Source of the DNA: Sandaracinaceae bacterium
GTDB taxonomy: Bacteria; Myxococcota_A; Polyangia; Polyangiales; Sandaracinaceae
DNA length: 64,000 bases
Assembly: GCA_019637095.1 (NCBI GenBank)
Contig: JAHBWG010000010.1
Coordinates: 93,085-157,084, forward strand
Direction of reading: 5' to 3'
A model generated the notes under the pieces. The model had not been told where the DNA came from and did not search any database. It saw only the letters and a program-made list of their open reading frames with translations. Shown here one piece after another: positions 1 to 8,893 of the stretch (positions are counted from its first letter, which is position 1; each line of letters opens with the position of its first letter). The translations under genes and the position numbers were made by a program.

Positions 1-1
1 C

Positions 2-448
2 GTGCTCTGGCGCGCGCTCGAGGGCAAGGGCTTCACGTTCGAGGCCGAGGAGGACTGGGCGCAGGCGGCCGAGGCCTACACGGAGCTCGGCCGCATCGAG
101 GACGGACGCTTCGACCCCGTCGCCAAGTACCACCTCGCGCGCTCGTACATCGCCCGTGACCAGCGCGAGCAGGCCACGGACACGCTGCGCACGCTCGTCG
201 AGTCGCTCCGCAACGCGGCCGACGACGAGAGCGCGCAGGACTTCGCGTACGTGCTCGCCCAGGCCGAGGTGCGGCTGCGCGAGCTCGACCCGTCCGCGGT
301 CCCCGCGCGCCCGACGCTCGGCGGCGGCCCCGGCGGCGGGCTCGTCGTCGACCCCGGCGCTGGCGGGGACAGCCCGCAGATCACGCCCGAGCAGATCCAA
401 GAGATGCTGCGCCGGATGCAGCAGCAGGGCGGCGGCGAGGACGAGTGA
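2..448 (+). CDS. TPR-like protein, C-terminal part (5' truncated)
   Basis: This is the C-terminal 148 residues of a protein whose beginning lies upstream of the window; the frame is open to the left edge. The visible part has helical TPR-like repeats with alternating Ala/Tyr/Leu (AEAYTELGRIEDG and KYHLARSYIA, then a further Ala/Leu-rich helix pair). It is followed by a Gly/Pro-rich linker and a short terminal helix rich in Gln and Met. The stop codon overlaps the start of the BamB-like gene (GTGA), so the two are translationally coupled. A tetratricopeptide protein just ahead of a BamB-like lipoprotein resembles the yfgM-bamB order of proteobacteria. A role beside the outer-membrane assembly machinery is therefore plausible, but it is inferred from context only. 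Confidence 0.7.
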   Translation: MLWRALEGKGFTFEAEEDWAQAAEAYTELGRIEDGRFDPVAKYHLARSYIARDQREQATDTLRTLVESLRNAADDESAQDFAYVLAQAEVRLRELDPSAVPARPTLGGGPGGGLVVDPGAGGDSPQITPEQIQEMLRRMQQQGGGEDE

Positions 449-1680
449 GGCGCGCAGCGCTCGCGGCCAGCCTCCTCGCCGCGGCGGGGTGCGGCCAGAT
501 CGGGACGACGGGCCTCGGCTGGATCGACGGCCGCGACGCGGTCGACCGCGACCCGAGCACCCGCACGGTGCAGCTCCGCTGGCGGCACCGCCTGGCCGAC
601 GTCAGCCGCGAGTCCTTCGTGCCCGTCGAGCGGGCGCGCGCCGCGCTCGATCCGACGAACGACCGCATCTACGTGGGCTCGAGCGCCGGCCAGCTCCACG
701 CGATGAGCGCGATGGGCGGCCAGATCTACAGCTACGACGCTGGCGGAGGGATCGCGGCCGAGCCCGCCATCGACGCGTCGCGCGACGAGCTCTACGTCGC
801 GACGGAGGACGGCGTCGTGCACCGGCTCACCGCCTCGAGCGGCGTGGTGGCGTGGCGCCGGGACGTCGGGGGCGCGGTGAGCCAGACGCCGCTGCTCACG
901 CCCGACGCGATCTACCTCGTCACCGACAACGACATCGTGATCGCGCTCGACCGCGACGACGGCGAGCCGCTCTGGCGCTACCGCCGCGACGCGCCCGAGG
1001 GCTTCTACGTGAGCGAGCACGCGGGCCTGACGTTGGTCGACGGACACCTGCTCGCCGCGTTCACGGCGGGGGTGGTCGTCTCGCTCGACCCCTCCGACGG
1101 GGCCCTGCGCTGGGAGCGCGACACCGCCGCCGACCTCGAGCCCGGGCCCGACGGGCCCCCGCGGTTCGCGGACGTCGACACGACCCCGGTCGTCGTCGAG
1201 GGTGTCGTGTACGTCGCCTCGTTCGCGGGCGGCCTCTACGCGCTCGAGCTCGAGAGCGGCTCGGTGCTCTGGCGCGACGAAGAGCTCACCGGGGTGATCG
1301 GGATCACGCGGGCGACGAGCCGGCTCTTGCTGTTGTCGTCGGGCGATCTCGGGATGCTCTGCATCGACCGCACCGATCGTCGCATCCTCTGGCGGCGCCG
1401 GCTCCCGCGCGGCGCGCCGGGGCGCTCCGTCGTCGCGGGCGATCTCGTGCTCTTCGGCGAGAGCCGGGGCGGCTTCGTCACCGTGGACCTCGGGACCGGC
1501 GCGGAGCTCGGCCGCTTCGAGTCGCAGCACGGCTTCAGCGCCACGCCGACGGTCGCCGACGGGCGCGGGTTCGTGCTCGGAAACGGCGGGACGCTCTACG
1601 CGTTCGCGCTCCCGGCGCCGTCCGCGGGCGCGGCCACGGAGTCCCGCGGCGGCTGGCTCACGCCGCGCGAGGCGCGCTGA
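445..1680 (+). CDS. BamB-like PQQ beta-propeller lipoprotein
   Basis: This 411-residue protein starts with GTG and overlaps the upstream stop by four bases. The N-terminus is a lipoprotein signal with lipobox AAGC (Cys near residue 16). The rest is a series of PQQ-type blades with the recurring pattern of a small residue, LYAL/IYVGS, then G-x-x-x-W-R (for example ALRWER, SVLWRDEE, RILWRRR). The length and plan match BamB, the beta-propeller lipoprotein of the outer-membrane beta-barrel assembly complex, and the TPR neighbour supports this. Other PQQ-propeller lipoproteins look alike, and a second one sits at 29397, so BamB itself is probable rather than proven. Confidence 0.75.
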   Translation: MRRAALAASLLAAAGCGQIGTTGLGWIDGRDAVDRDPSTRTVQLRWRHRLADVSRESFVPVERARAALDPTNDRIYVGSSAGQLHAMSAMGGQIYSYDAGGGIAAEPAIDASRDELYVATEDGVVHRLTASSGVVAWRRDVGGAVSQTPLLTPDAIYLVTDNDIVIALDRDDGEPLWRYRRDAPEGFYVSEHAGLTLVDGHLLAAFTAGVVVSLDPSDGALRWERDTAADLEPGPDGPPRFADVDTTPVVVEGVVYVASFAGGLYALELESGSVLWRDEELTGVIGITRATSRLLLLSSGDLGMLCIDRTDRRILWRRRLPRGAPGRSVVAGDLVLFGESRGGFVTVDLGTGAELGRFESQHGFSATPTVADGRGFVLGNGGTLYAFALPAPSAGAATESRGGWLTPREAR

Positions 1681-1739
1681 TCCGACGAAACTGTCCGTTC
1701 GTTGCGCAGTTGGCATTGTCACGCGTCCCGCCTTCGCCT

Positions 1740-3461
1740 ATGAACGTTCGTAGGGACGGAGGGCCGTTGGATCCAGACCCTACACCGACGCCGCCACGCC
1801 ACGCGCAGATCGGCGCGAAGTACCGCATCCTCGGCGTCGCCGATCGCGGCGCCGGAACGATTCTCTACGAAGCAAAGAACGTTCACACCGATCGGCCGCT
1901 CTACGTCGAGCTGCTCGACGTGCCGGACGACGGCGCGCGCGAGCGCTTCCTCCACGAGGCGGAGATCGCCGCGCAGCTCACACACGGGAACATCGTCACC
2001 GTGTACGACATGGGGCGGACCCGCTCGGGCTCGCTGTACGTGGTGCAGGAGCGGGTCGAGGGGGAGCTCCTGTCCCACTACGTCGAGCGCGCAGGCCGGC
2101 TGAAGCTGACGGAAGCGGCCGAGATCGCGCTCGCGCTGATGGACGCCCTCTCGGTCGCGCACGCGGCCGGCATCGTGCACGGGAGCGTCACGACCGATCA
2201 CGTCCGCATGGTCCCCTTGAGCCCGCACCGCCGCGTGCCGAAGCTGCTCGATCTCGGGCTGGCGTGGGAGCTCGGGCGCGAGGGGATCACGCGCCTCACC
2301 GTCGGCGTCCGCCCCGACGGCCGGCCGCCGCTCGTGGCGCCCGAGGTGCTCGTCCACGATCGCGTCGCGGACCCGCGCGTCGACGTGTGGGGGATGTCGG
2401 CGCTTCTGTTCCACTGCCTGACCGGGCGGCTCCCGTTCGAGGCGCGGAGCCCCCGCACCTTGACCCGCCAGCTGCTTAGGATGCAGGCGCCGCTCGCCTC
2501 GTCGTTCCACCCCGGCATCCACCCGCGGGTCGACGCGTTCCTCGAGCGCGGCCTCGCGCGCGATCCCGCCGAGCGCTTCGCGGACATGCACGACGCCCGC
2601 CTCGAGCTCGCGGCCCTCGTCCGCGAGGTCGGTGACGCGACCGTGGAGTGGGAGGAGCGACCCACCGACACCTACCGCTCACCGTCGGTGGAGACGAGCG
2701 CGGTAGCCGCCTTGCCGCTGCGGCTCGGCATGCTCGTCCCGACGCAGATCGTCGCTGCCTCGACCGAGGCCGCCGCGGACGCGCTCCGCGCCGCGCTCGG
2801 GGAGCGCACCGACGTGATCGGCTTCGCGACCTACGCCGGCCTCGTCGAGGCGCTCGCCGAGGGGGAGATCGATCTCGCATGCCTCCCGCCCGTCGCGTAC
2901 GTGCGGGCGCGCCTCGCCGCCGAGGTGCAGCTCCTCTTGTCGGTGGAGCGCTCCGGTCGGCTCGGCTACGCCTCGGCGCTCCTCGGGCGCAGAGGCGTCG
3001 TCGAGAGCATCGAGGACGTGCGCGGCAAGCGCGCGGCGTGGGTCGACAAGTGGTCGGCGGCCGGGTACCTCGCCCCGCGCGCGCTGCTCCGCGAGCGGGG
3101 CATCGACGCGGACGCGGAGCTCGCCTCGCAGGGCTTCCTCGGGAGCTACGACGCGGTGCTCGAGGCGCTCTCGGATGGCAGCGCCCAGGTCGGCGCCGCG
3201 TACTGCGCGCTCGGCTCGCGCGGTCGCCTGAAGCGGACGGCGTGGACCCGCGATCATCCGGTCGTGGTGCTCGGGGTGCGCGGCCCGATCCCGAGCGAGG
3301 CGATCTGCGCCCGGCCCGGGCTCGCGGTCGGAACGGCGATGCGCACGATCCGGGGCCTCACGGATCCGGCGCGCTCCGAGGCGTTCCGCCGGCTCCTCGA
3401 CGCGTCTCGCTTCGTGGTGGCCGATCCGAAGGCCTACGACGCGCTCGGCGACGCGTTCTGA
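1740..3461 (+). CDS. Pseudokinase fused to PhnD-like periplasmic-binding-type domain
   Basis: The 573-residue protein has two parts. Residues about 25-310 follow the Hanks-type Ser/Thr kinase fold: a glycine-loop position, a helix-C Glu in HEAEIA, an APE-like VAPEVL, and DVWGMSALLF of subdomain IX. The catalytic elements are lost. The VAIK lysine position reads YVELL, the HRD loop near residue 147 reads VHGSVTTDH without Asp or Asn, and DFG is DLG near residue 171. Residues about 325-573 resemble the phosphonate-type (PhnD, PF12974-like) substrate-binding fold, for example DLACLPPVAYVRA and ALLGRRGVVESIEDVRGKR. I see no signal peptide or membrane helix, so both domains appear cytosolic. The ATG at 1740 was chosen because it lies after the previous stop and just before the kinase fold. 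Function is unknown; a ligand-sensing scaffold is an inference. Confidence 0.8.
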   Translation: MNVRRDGGPLDPDPTPTPPRHAQIGAKYRILGVADRGAGTILYEAKNVHTDRPLYVELLDVPDDGARERFLHEAEIAAQLTHGNIVTVYDMGRTRSGSLYVVQERVEGELLSHYVERAGRLKLTEAAEIALALMDALSVAHAAGIVHGSVTTDHVRMVPLSPHRRVPKLLDLGLAWELGREGITRLTVGVRPDGRPPLVAPEVLVHDRVADPRVDVWGMSALLFHCLTGRLPFEARSPRTLTRQLLRMQAPLASSFHPGIHPRVDAFLERGLARDPAERFADMHDARLELAALVREVGDATVEWEERPTDTYRSPSVETSAVAALPLRLGMLVPTQIVAASTEAAADALRAALGERTDVIGFATYAGLVEALAEGEIDLACLPPVAYVRARLAAEVQLLLSVERSGRLGYASALLGRRGVVESIEDVRGKRAAWVDKWSAAGYLAPRALLRERGIDADAELASQGFLGSYDAVLEALSDGSAQVGAAYCALGSRGRLKRTAWTRDHPVVVLGVRGPIPSEAICARPGLAVGTAMRTIRGLTDPARSEAFRRLLDASRFVVADPKAYDALGDAF

Positions 3462-3511
3462 GCGAGGCGCCGGGGGAGGGCGGCAGCCCTCGAAGAGGCT
3501 CGATGAGACCT

Positions 3512-5257
3512 TCAGCCCCGGCTCTCGCTGCGCGTCTCGGGCTCGTCGTTCGCCCGGGGCGCGATACTGGCGCGCGCGAGCAGCGCACGGCCGCCCTCGG
3601 CGCGCGATCCGGAGCGACTCCGTCCGCCGGGCATCTCGGGCAGATCGACGAGCACGACGTCGATCTCGCGCGTGTGGGCGGTCTGCGCGAACTCGTGGAT
3701 GAGCTCGAGCACGTCCGGGTGGATGCGGCTCGTGAGGCTGCCGTCGAGCACGACGGAGGAGCCGTTCGGGAGCTCGTGCAGGACGCGGCTCACGGAGGCG
3801 CGGTTGAGGAAGGAGAGATCCTCGCTGAGCTGGATCACGATGGTCGGGTGCTCGCGATCACCGGACGACTCCAGCCGGTGCACGAAGTACGCGGTGCTCA
3901 GGTTCGCGCGCAGGATGAAGAAGAGGGCGACCACCATCCCGACGCCCACCCCCTTGAGCAGATCCAGGAAGAGCACCGCGACGATCGTCGCGAGGAACGG
4001 CGCCCAGAGCTCCGCTCCTTGCTTGAACATCTTCTTGAAGAGCTCGATCCGCGCGAGCTTGTAGCCGACGTGCAGGAGGATCGCGGCGAGCGCCGCGAGC
4101 GGCACGAGGTTCATCGCGAACGCGAGCGCGACGACCGCGACGAGCAGCCACGCGCCGTGGAGGATCGCCGAGGTGCGCGAGCGCGCGCCGGCCTGGATGT
4201 TCGCCGAGCCGCGCACGATCACGGCGGTGAGCGGCAGCCCGCCGAGCAGCCCGCTCACCATGTTCCCGACCCCCTGCGCCACGAGCTCGCGGTTGGTCGG
4301 CGTGCTGCGCTTGTACGGATCGAGCTTGTCCATCGCCTCGATGCACAGGAGCGTCTCGATGCTCGCGACGGCCGCCAGGGTCAGCGCCACCGTGAGGACG
4401 GCGCCGTCGGTGATCCGCGAGAAGTCGGGGAAGCTGATCTCGCGCCAGAGCTCGCCGACGCCGCCCTCGGGCAGCCGCACGAGGTGATCGCCGGAGAGCA
4501 CCCAACCCGGAACGATCGAGGCGAAGGCGAGGTTGGCGAGGACGCCGAACGCGACGACGATCAGCGGCCCGGGCAGCCACCGCAGCTTCTTGAGCGCCGG
4601 CACCTGCTCCCACACGATGAGCAGGACCACTCCGATCAACGCGATCGCGAGCGCGCCCGGGCTCAGGTGCGAGAGGCCGAGCTGGATCTGATCGATGGGC
4701 CCGGCCTGGCCCTGACGCAGCAGGGTCAGATCACCCTCGAAGTCGCGGTCCCAGCCGAGCGCGTGCGGGATCTGCTTCATGATCAGGATGATCCCGATCG
4801 CCGCGAGCATCCCCTTGATGACGGAGGATGGGAAGTAGTAGGCGAACACGCCGGCGCGCACGAGCCCGAAGACCACCTGGACGGCGCCGGACAGGAACAC
4901 GGCGAGCAGGAACGCCTCCCAGCCGATGCTCGCGATGGCCGCGACACAGATGGCGGTCAGGCCGGCCGCCGGGCCGCTGACCGCGGTCGGCGACCCGCTC
5001 AGCACGCCGACGAGCAGGCCGCCGACGATCCCCGCGATCAGCCCGGAGAGCGGCGGCGCGTCCGAGGCGACGGCGATGCCGAGGCAGAGCGGGAGCGCGA
5101 CGAGGAACACGACGACCGACGCGGGCACGTCGAACTTGAGGTTCTTCTTCCAGTCGCCGGTCGGCTCGAGCTCGGCGAGCGCCGGCGGCGGGACCGACGC
5201 GCGGACCGTCTTGCGGTGGGTCGCGCTCTCGGCGCCCGGGTCGTCGTCCTCGTGCAT
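3512..5257 (-). CDS. SulP-family anion transporter with STAS domain
   Basis: A 581-residue integral membrane protein of the SulP/SLC26 family, which carries sulfate, bicarbonate or other anions across the inner membrane. After a charged N-terminus come about 10-12 hydrophobic segments with typical SulP signatures (ALPLCLGIA, SGPAAGLTA, KGMLAAIGI, and a VAQGVGNMVSGLLGGLP stretch). The C-terminus is a cytoplasmic STAS domain with the region VIQLSEDLSFLNR followed by VVLDGSLTSRIHPDV. A TTG at 5296 in the same frame is possible, but the ATG at 5257 has an AGGA ribosome site about ten bases upstream and is preferred. No carbonic anhydrase is adjacent, so the substrate cannot be told from context. 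Confidence 0.9.
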   Translation of the reverse strand: MHEDDDPGAESATHRKTVRASVPPPALAELEPTGDWKKNLKFDVPASVVVFLVALPLCLGIAVASDAPPLSGLIAGIVGGLLVGVLSGSPTAVSGPAAGLTAICVAAIASIGWEAFLLAVFLSGAVQVVFGLVRAGVFAYYFPSSVIKGMLAAIGIILIMKQIPHALGWDRDFEGDLTLLRQGQAGPIDQIQLGLSHLSPGALAIALIGVVLLIVWEQVPALKKLRWLPGPLIVVAFGVLANLAFASIVPGWVLSGDHLVRLPEGGVGELWREISFPDFSRITDGAVLTVALTLAAVASIETLLCIEAMDKLDPYKRSTPTNRELVAQGVGNMVSGLLGGLPLTAVIVRGSANIQAGARSRTSAILHGAWLLVAVVALAFAMNLVPLAALAAILLHVGYKLARIELFKKMFKQGAELWAPFLATIVAVLFLDLLKGVGVGMVVALFFILRANLSTAYFVHRLESSGDREHPTIVIQLSEDLSFLNRASVSRVLHELPNGSSVVLDGSLTSRIHPDVLELIHEFAQTAHTREIDVVLVDLPEMPGGRSRSGSRAEGGRALLARASIAPRANDEPETRSESRG

Positions 5258-5400
5258 CCGGACTCGTCCTGTAGGCCGCACGACACGTCGAGTCAACGAC
5301 GCGCACGCCCCGGACCCAGGCCACTAGATGCCAGAAGATGGATTATGTAAACTAGTAATCGGGAGGCCGCCGCACCGGGGCGTGGACGGCCCGCGCGGCC

Positions 5401-8400
5401 TCAGCGCGACTCGCCCGGGTCGTGCGCCTCGCCGTCCTCGGGCGGCGGCGGCAGCGCGACGCCGAGCTCGAGGCCGAGCTCGCGCGCCGTGGCCGCGAGC
5501 CGGTTCTGGCTGGCGGGGACGCCCTCGGCGTGGCGGAGCGCTTCGCGCAGGACCTCGCGCGCCTCGTCGCTCCGCCGGTTCGCGTGCAGCGTCCGCGCGA
5601 GGCCCGCCGCGGCGGCGCTGTGGCCCGGGTACGCGCGGAGCGCGCGGCGGAGCATCAGCGCCGCGCAGCCGCCGTTGCCGCCGCGCAGGCACCGCTCGCC
5701 GATCTCGTACGCGGTCTCCGCCTGCGCCCGGCGCCCGCGCACCGCGAGCGTCCCGAGCCGCCGCGCCGCCTCGCGATCGCCCGCCGCGAACGCGCAGCCC
5801 TGCGCGTGGAACGCGACCTCGTCCTCGTCCCGCGCGAGCGCGTCGACCTCGGCAGGCGCCTCGCGGAGCGCGCTGCACGGCCCGCGCAGCTCGCGCTCGA
5901 CGTAGTCGAGGAGCCCGCGGTCCGACGCGACGCCGGACCGCCGCGCGAGGTCGGCGGCGACCCGGAGCGCGTCGGGCTCGCCGACGGCGAGGCTCGCGCG
6001 CAGCAGCGGCGCGACCTCGGACGGCAGCGTGGCCCGCGCGGCGGCGCGCGACAGCGCGGTGCGCGGCCAGCCCTGGCTCGTGCGCAGCAAGTCCGCGCGC
6101 AGCGCGGCGCGGGGCTCGCGCGAGGCGTCCCACGCGCCGAGCGCGCCGGTCACGTCGCCGCGCGCCTCGGCGAGCGCCCCGTCGACCCACGCACGCGCCG
6201 CGGGGTCGAGGCCGAGCCCGTCGAGCGACGCCGCGAGCCGCGACAGCGCGTGCGGGCGGCTCACCGTCGCGGCGACGCGGCGCACGAGCGCCTCGGCGAG
6301 CCCGTTGCCCTCCCACGCGCCCTCGCCCGCCCACCACGGGACCTCCCGCAGCGCGTGGTCGAGGTCCGGCGCCGCGACCCGCGCGGACTGCGGCGTCGCC
6401 GCGAGCTCGAACTCGAGCAGCGGCCGGTCGTCGCGGATCGACGGCGCGCCCGCACCGAGCGCGCGGGCCGACGCGGAGTCGAGCTCCATCGTGCGGAGCA
6501 GATCGAGCCGAGCGCCGAGGTGCAGCGGTCGCAGCGTGTCCGAGAGACGCGCGAGGCGCGCGTCGAGGCGCGCGTCGAACCGCACCGGCCGCGAGGAGGC
6601 GACGAACACGAGGCTCGTGCCCTCGGCGATGAAGCCCGACACGTGCGTGAACTCGTCGGTGAGCGTCCGGACGACGGCGCGGATCTGTCGCAGGTGGATG
6701 CGGAACAGGTTGATCCAGACGACCAGCACGCCGCCGTCGGTGAGCGCGTGGCGCGCCTCGGCGAAGAACTCGCGCGTGTAGAGCGCGCTCGAGCCGGCGA
6801 GCCACGGATGCGACGGCTGCGAGACGATCGCGTCGTAGGTGCCTGCGGGGGCCAGCGCGAGCCGGTTGCGCGCGTCGTCGATCGCGAGGCGCGCGCGGGG
6901 GTCGTCGAGCGGGAACGGGACCCTGCGCGCCTGGTGCATCATGCGCGCGGCGTCCACCACCGCCGCCTCGAGCTCGACGACGTCGACCTGCTCGAAGCCG
7001 CCGGCGAGCAACAAGCGCGTGGTGTGCCCGCCGCCGAGGCCGATCGCCATCGCGCGGCCCGTGCGCTCGGGGAACAGCACCGCGGCGCCGCCGAGCAGCC
7101 CGACCTCCGCGCCGAAGCCGGGATCCGTGGCGCGAAAGCCCGACTCCGGGCGCCCGTCGTTCGAGAGGCCGAGCCCGTTGCCCATCCGCTCCACGGTGAC
7201 CGTCGAGGCGCGCCCCTCCCGCAAGAAGACCACCGGCTCCCGCCACGACGGCCCCGGCCCCTCGAGCATGGCGCGCAGGGGGTCGTTCGACACGTGCAGT
7301 AAGAAAGGTAGGTTGACGGTCGGCCCGGTGAGGAGCAGGCCGACGCCGAGCGCGAGCGGCAGCGTGAGCGCGACGGCGCGCACCGCCGGCGCCTGCGCCA
7401 GCATCCCGCGGCGGAGCGCGAGCCCGGCGACGACGAGGTGCACGAGCGCGACGAGCAAGAGCGACGCGTCCACCCCGAGCCACGGGACGAGCAGGAACCC
7501 GGCGCCGAGCGACCCGATCAGCGCGCCTACGGTGTTGGCGGCGAGCAGGCGCCCGGTGCCGGACGCGGGCTCGTCGCCTCGCCCTTCGGCCATCGCCCAG
7601 ACGAGCGGCAGCCCGGTGCCCGACACGATGGCGAGCGGCAAGAGGAGCAGCGCGGCGACGAGCAGCATCGTAGTCGGCCGGTGCGGCACGAACGACAGCT
7701 CGCCCGCGAGCAGGGGCAAGAGCCGCACGAGGTGGGGCACGGCGAACATCGCGACGACGATGAGCGCCGCCGCGAGCGCCTGGGTCGCGCCGAGCGCGAG
7801 CGCCGGGCGCGTGCGGCGCGCGAGCCAGCGCCCTACGAGGGCGCCGACCGCGATGCCCGTCAGGTAGCAGACGAGCATGCTGGCGAACGCCTGCGTCGTC
7901 GCGTGCATCACGGTGCGCAGGACCCGCGTCCAGAGCACCTCCGCGGCGAGCGCGGCGAGCCCCGTGCCGAGCGCGAGGCTCGCGACGAGCGCAGGATGGA
8001 CCGGCGCGGCGCCCTCCTCCTCGGGCTGCGCGGGCGTCGGTGCGGCGGCGGGTGCGTCGTCGGCGCCGACCACCCGTACCCGGCCGTACGCGATCACCGC
8101 GAGCGCCGCCGCGACGAGGCTCGCGATCGCCGCCACGTAGACCGTGCTCGTCGCGCCAGCGCGCGGGATCGCGTAGAGCCCCGCGACGCCCGCCCCCGCC
8201 ATCGCGCCGAGCGTGTTGATCGCGTAGAGCCCGGTCACGCCGCGCGCCCACTCGGCGCGGCCTCCCACGAGCAACGCGACGACCGGCAGCGTCGCGCCCA
8301 TCAAGAGCGTCGGCGGCACGAGCAGCGCGAGCGCGAGCGCGAGCCGGACGGCCGACAGCGTCGCGCTCGAGGCGTCCGCCCCCACGGCCGCGTATGCCGC

Positions 8401-8730
8401 CCCGGTCCACGGCACGAGCCAGGGCGAGGCCGCGGCGTAGATCGCGATGATCCCCTCGAGCACGGCGTAGACGTAGGCGGGGCGCCGCACGCGGCCGGCG
8501 TATCGCGCCGCGGCCCAGCTCCCGAGGCCGAGCCCGAGGAAGAACGCGGCGAGCACGGTCGCCACCGCGAGATCGCCGACGCCGAACACCCGGTGCAGCA
8601 TCCGGGTCCAGCTCATCTCGTAGACCAGCGCGGCGAAGCCGGAGAGCAGGAGCGCGAGGTGGAGCGCCGCGCGGCGGGACCATTGGATCACCGGCGAGCG
8701 AGGATGCGCCTCCCCCCTCGCTCGCGTCAA
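5401..8730 (-). CDS. Fused MFS / spermidine-synthase-like membrane protein with TPR tail
   Basis: A protein of up to 1109 residues in three parts. Residues about 20-490 hold some 12-14 membrane helices that resemble the transporter half of fused MFS/spermidine synthases, including LVYEMSWTRML and a second similar ALAAEVLWTRVLR. Residues about 520-770 carry a class I SAM-type fold with a nucleotide loop (AIGLGGGHTTRLLL) and the acidic strand VDVVELE. The remaining C-terminal third is Ala-rich helical repeats of TPR type. The usual spermidine-synthase D-x-[ST]-D-P catalytic motif is replaced by SQPSHP before WLAGSSALYTREFF. Polyamine synthesis is therefore doubtful. The first possible start is TTG at 8730; GTG at 8691, downstream of a GGGGGGAGG stretch, is an alternative. 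Confidence 0.8.
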   Translation of the reverse strand: MTRARGEAHPRSPVIQWSRRAALHLALLLSGFAALVYEMSWTRMLHRVFGVGDLAVATVLAAFFLGLGLGSWAAARYAGRVRRPAYVYAVLEGIIAIYAAASPWLVPWTGAAYAAVGADASSATLSAVRLALALALLVPPTLLMGATLPVVALLVGGRAEWARGVTGLYAINTLGAMAGAGVAGLYAIPRAGATSTVYVAAIASLVAAALAVIAYGRVRVVGADDAPAAAPTPAQPEEEGAAPVHPALVASLALGTGLAALAAEVLWTRVLRTVMHATTQAFASMLVCYLTGIAVGALVGRWLARRTRPALALGATQALAAALIVVAMFAVPHLVRLLPLLAGELSFVPHRPTTMLLVAALLLLPLAIVSGTGLPLVWAMAEGRGDEPASGTGRLLAANTVGALIGSLGAGFLLVPWLGVDASLLLVALVHLVVAGLALRRGMLAQAPAVRAVALTLPLALGVGLLLTGPTVNLPFLLHVSNDPLRAMLEGPGPSWREPVVFLREGRASTVTVERMGNGLGLSNDGRPESGFRATDPGFGAEVGLLGGAAVLFPERTGRAMAIGLGGGHTTRLLLAGGFEQVDVVELEAAVVDAARMMHQARRVPFPLDDPRARLAIDDARNRLALAPAGTYDAIVSQPSHPWLAGSSALYTREFFAEARHALTDGGVLVVWINLFRIHLRQIRAVVRTLTDEFTHVSGFIAEGTSLVFVASSRPVRFDARLDARLARLSDTLRPLHLGARLDLLRTMELDSASARALGAGAPSIRDDRPLLEFELAATPQSARVAAPDLDHALREVPWWAGEGAWEGNGLAEALVRRVAATVSRPHALSRLAASLDGLGLDPAARAWVDGALAEARGDVTGALGAWDASREPRAALRADLLRTSQGWPRTALSRAAARATLPSEVAPLLRASLAVGEPDALRVAADLARRSGVASDRGLLDYVERELRGPCSALREAPAEVDALARDEDEVAFHAQGCAFAAGDREAARRLGTLAVRGRRAQAETAYEIGERCLRGGNGGCAALMLRRALRAYPGHSAAAAGLARTLHANRRSDEAREVLREALRHAEGVPASQNRLAATARELGLELGVALPPPPEDGEAHDPGESR

Positions 8731-8753
8731 AGAGATCCGCGGCGAGCTTCACG

Positions 8754-8891
8754 GTCTGTCGATGAATCTCCCGTCGCCCCGCGGCCGATGCGGGCCGATC
8801 CGCGGCGCTGCCGCGGATCGCCGTGCTTTCGCACGCTCCTCGCGTCGCCTTGCGGCTCGACCCCGGTGCTCGGTCCGATTCATCGACAGAC
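8754..8891. repeat. Small element with perfect 15-bp terminal inverted repeats
   Basis: GTCTGTCGATGAATC at 8754-8768 is repeated exactly in inverted orientation at 8877-8891, enclosing 108 bases. Inside is a second perfect hairpin: the ten-base arms at 8796-8805 and 8811-8820 (GATCCGCGG core) enclose a five-base loop. The element lies between the start of the MFS-like gene and the 3' end of the GbsR-like regulator, so it interrupts no gene. It could be a non-autonomous (MITE-like) element, a REP-type extragenic repeat or a transcript-end structure. No second copy is visible in this window and no flanking target duplication is evident. Confidence 0.6.
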
Positions 8892-8893
8892 GT

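Noticed and set aside
76..1722. Long open frame (548 codons) on the minus strand across the BamB-like gene
   Set aside because: It is a high-GC shadow: Arg-, Ala- and Gly-rich with no motif, and it runs opposite to a clear PQQ-propeller gene.
2648..5350. 900-codon plus-strand frame opposite the SulP gene
   Set aside because: Its translation is low-complexity Arg/Asp/Glu/Gly text with no domain, whereas the minus strand encodes all SulP motifs.
5327..5372. AT-rich island as an att site or transferred DNA
   Set aside because: It is short, has no tRNA or integrase beside it, and fits a promoter region upstream of the SulP gene.
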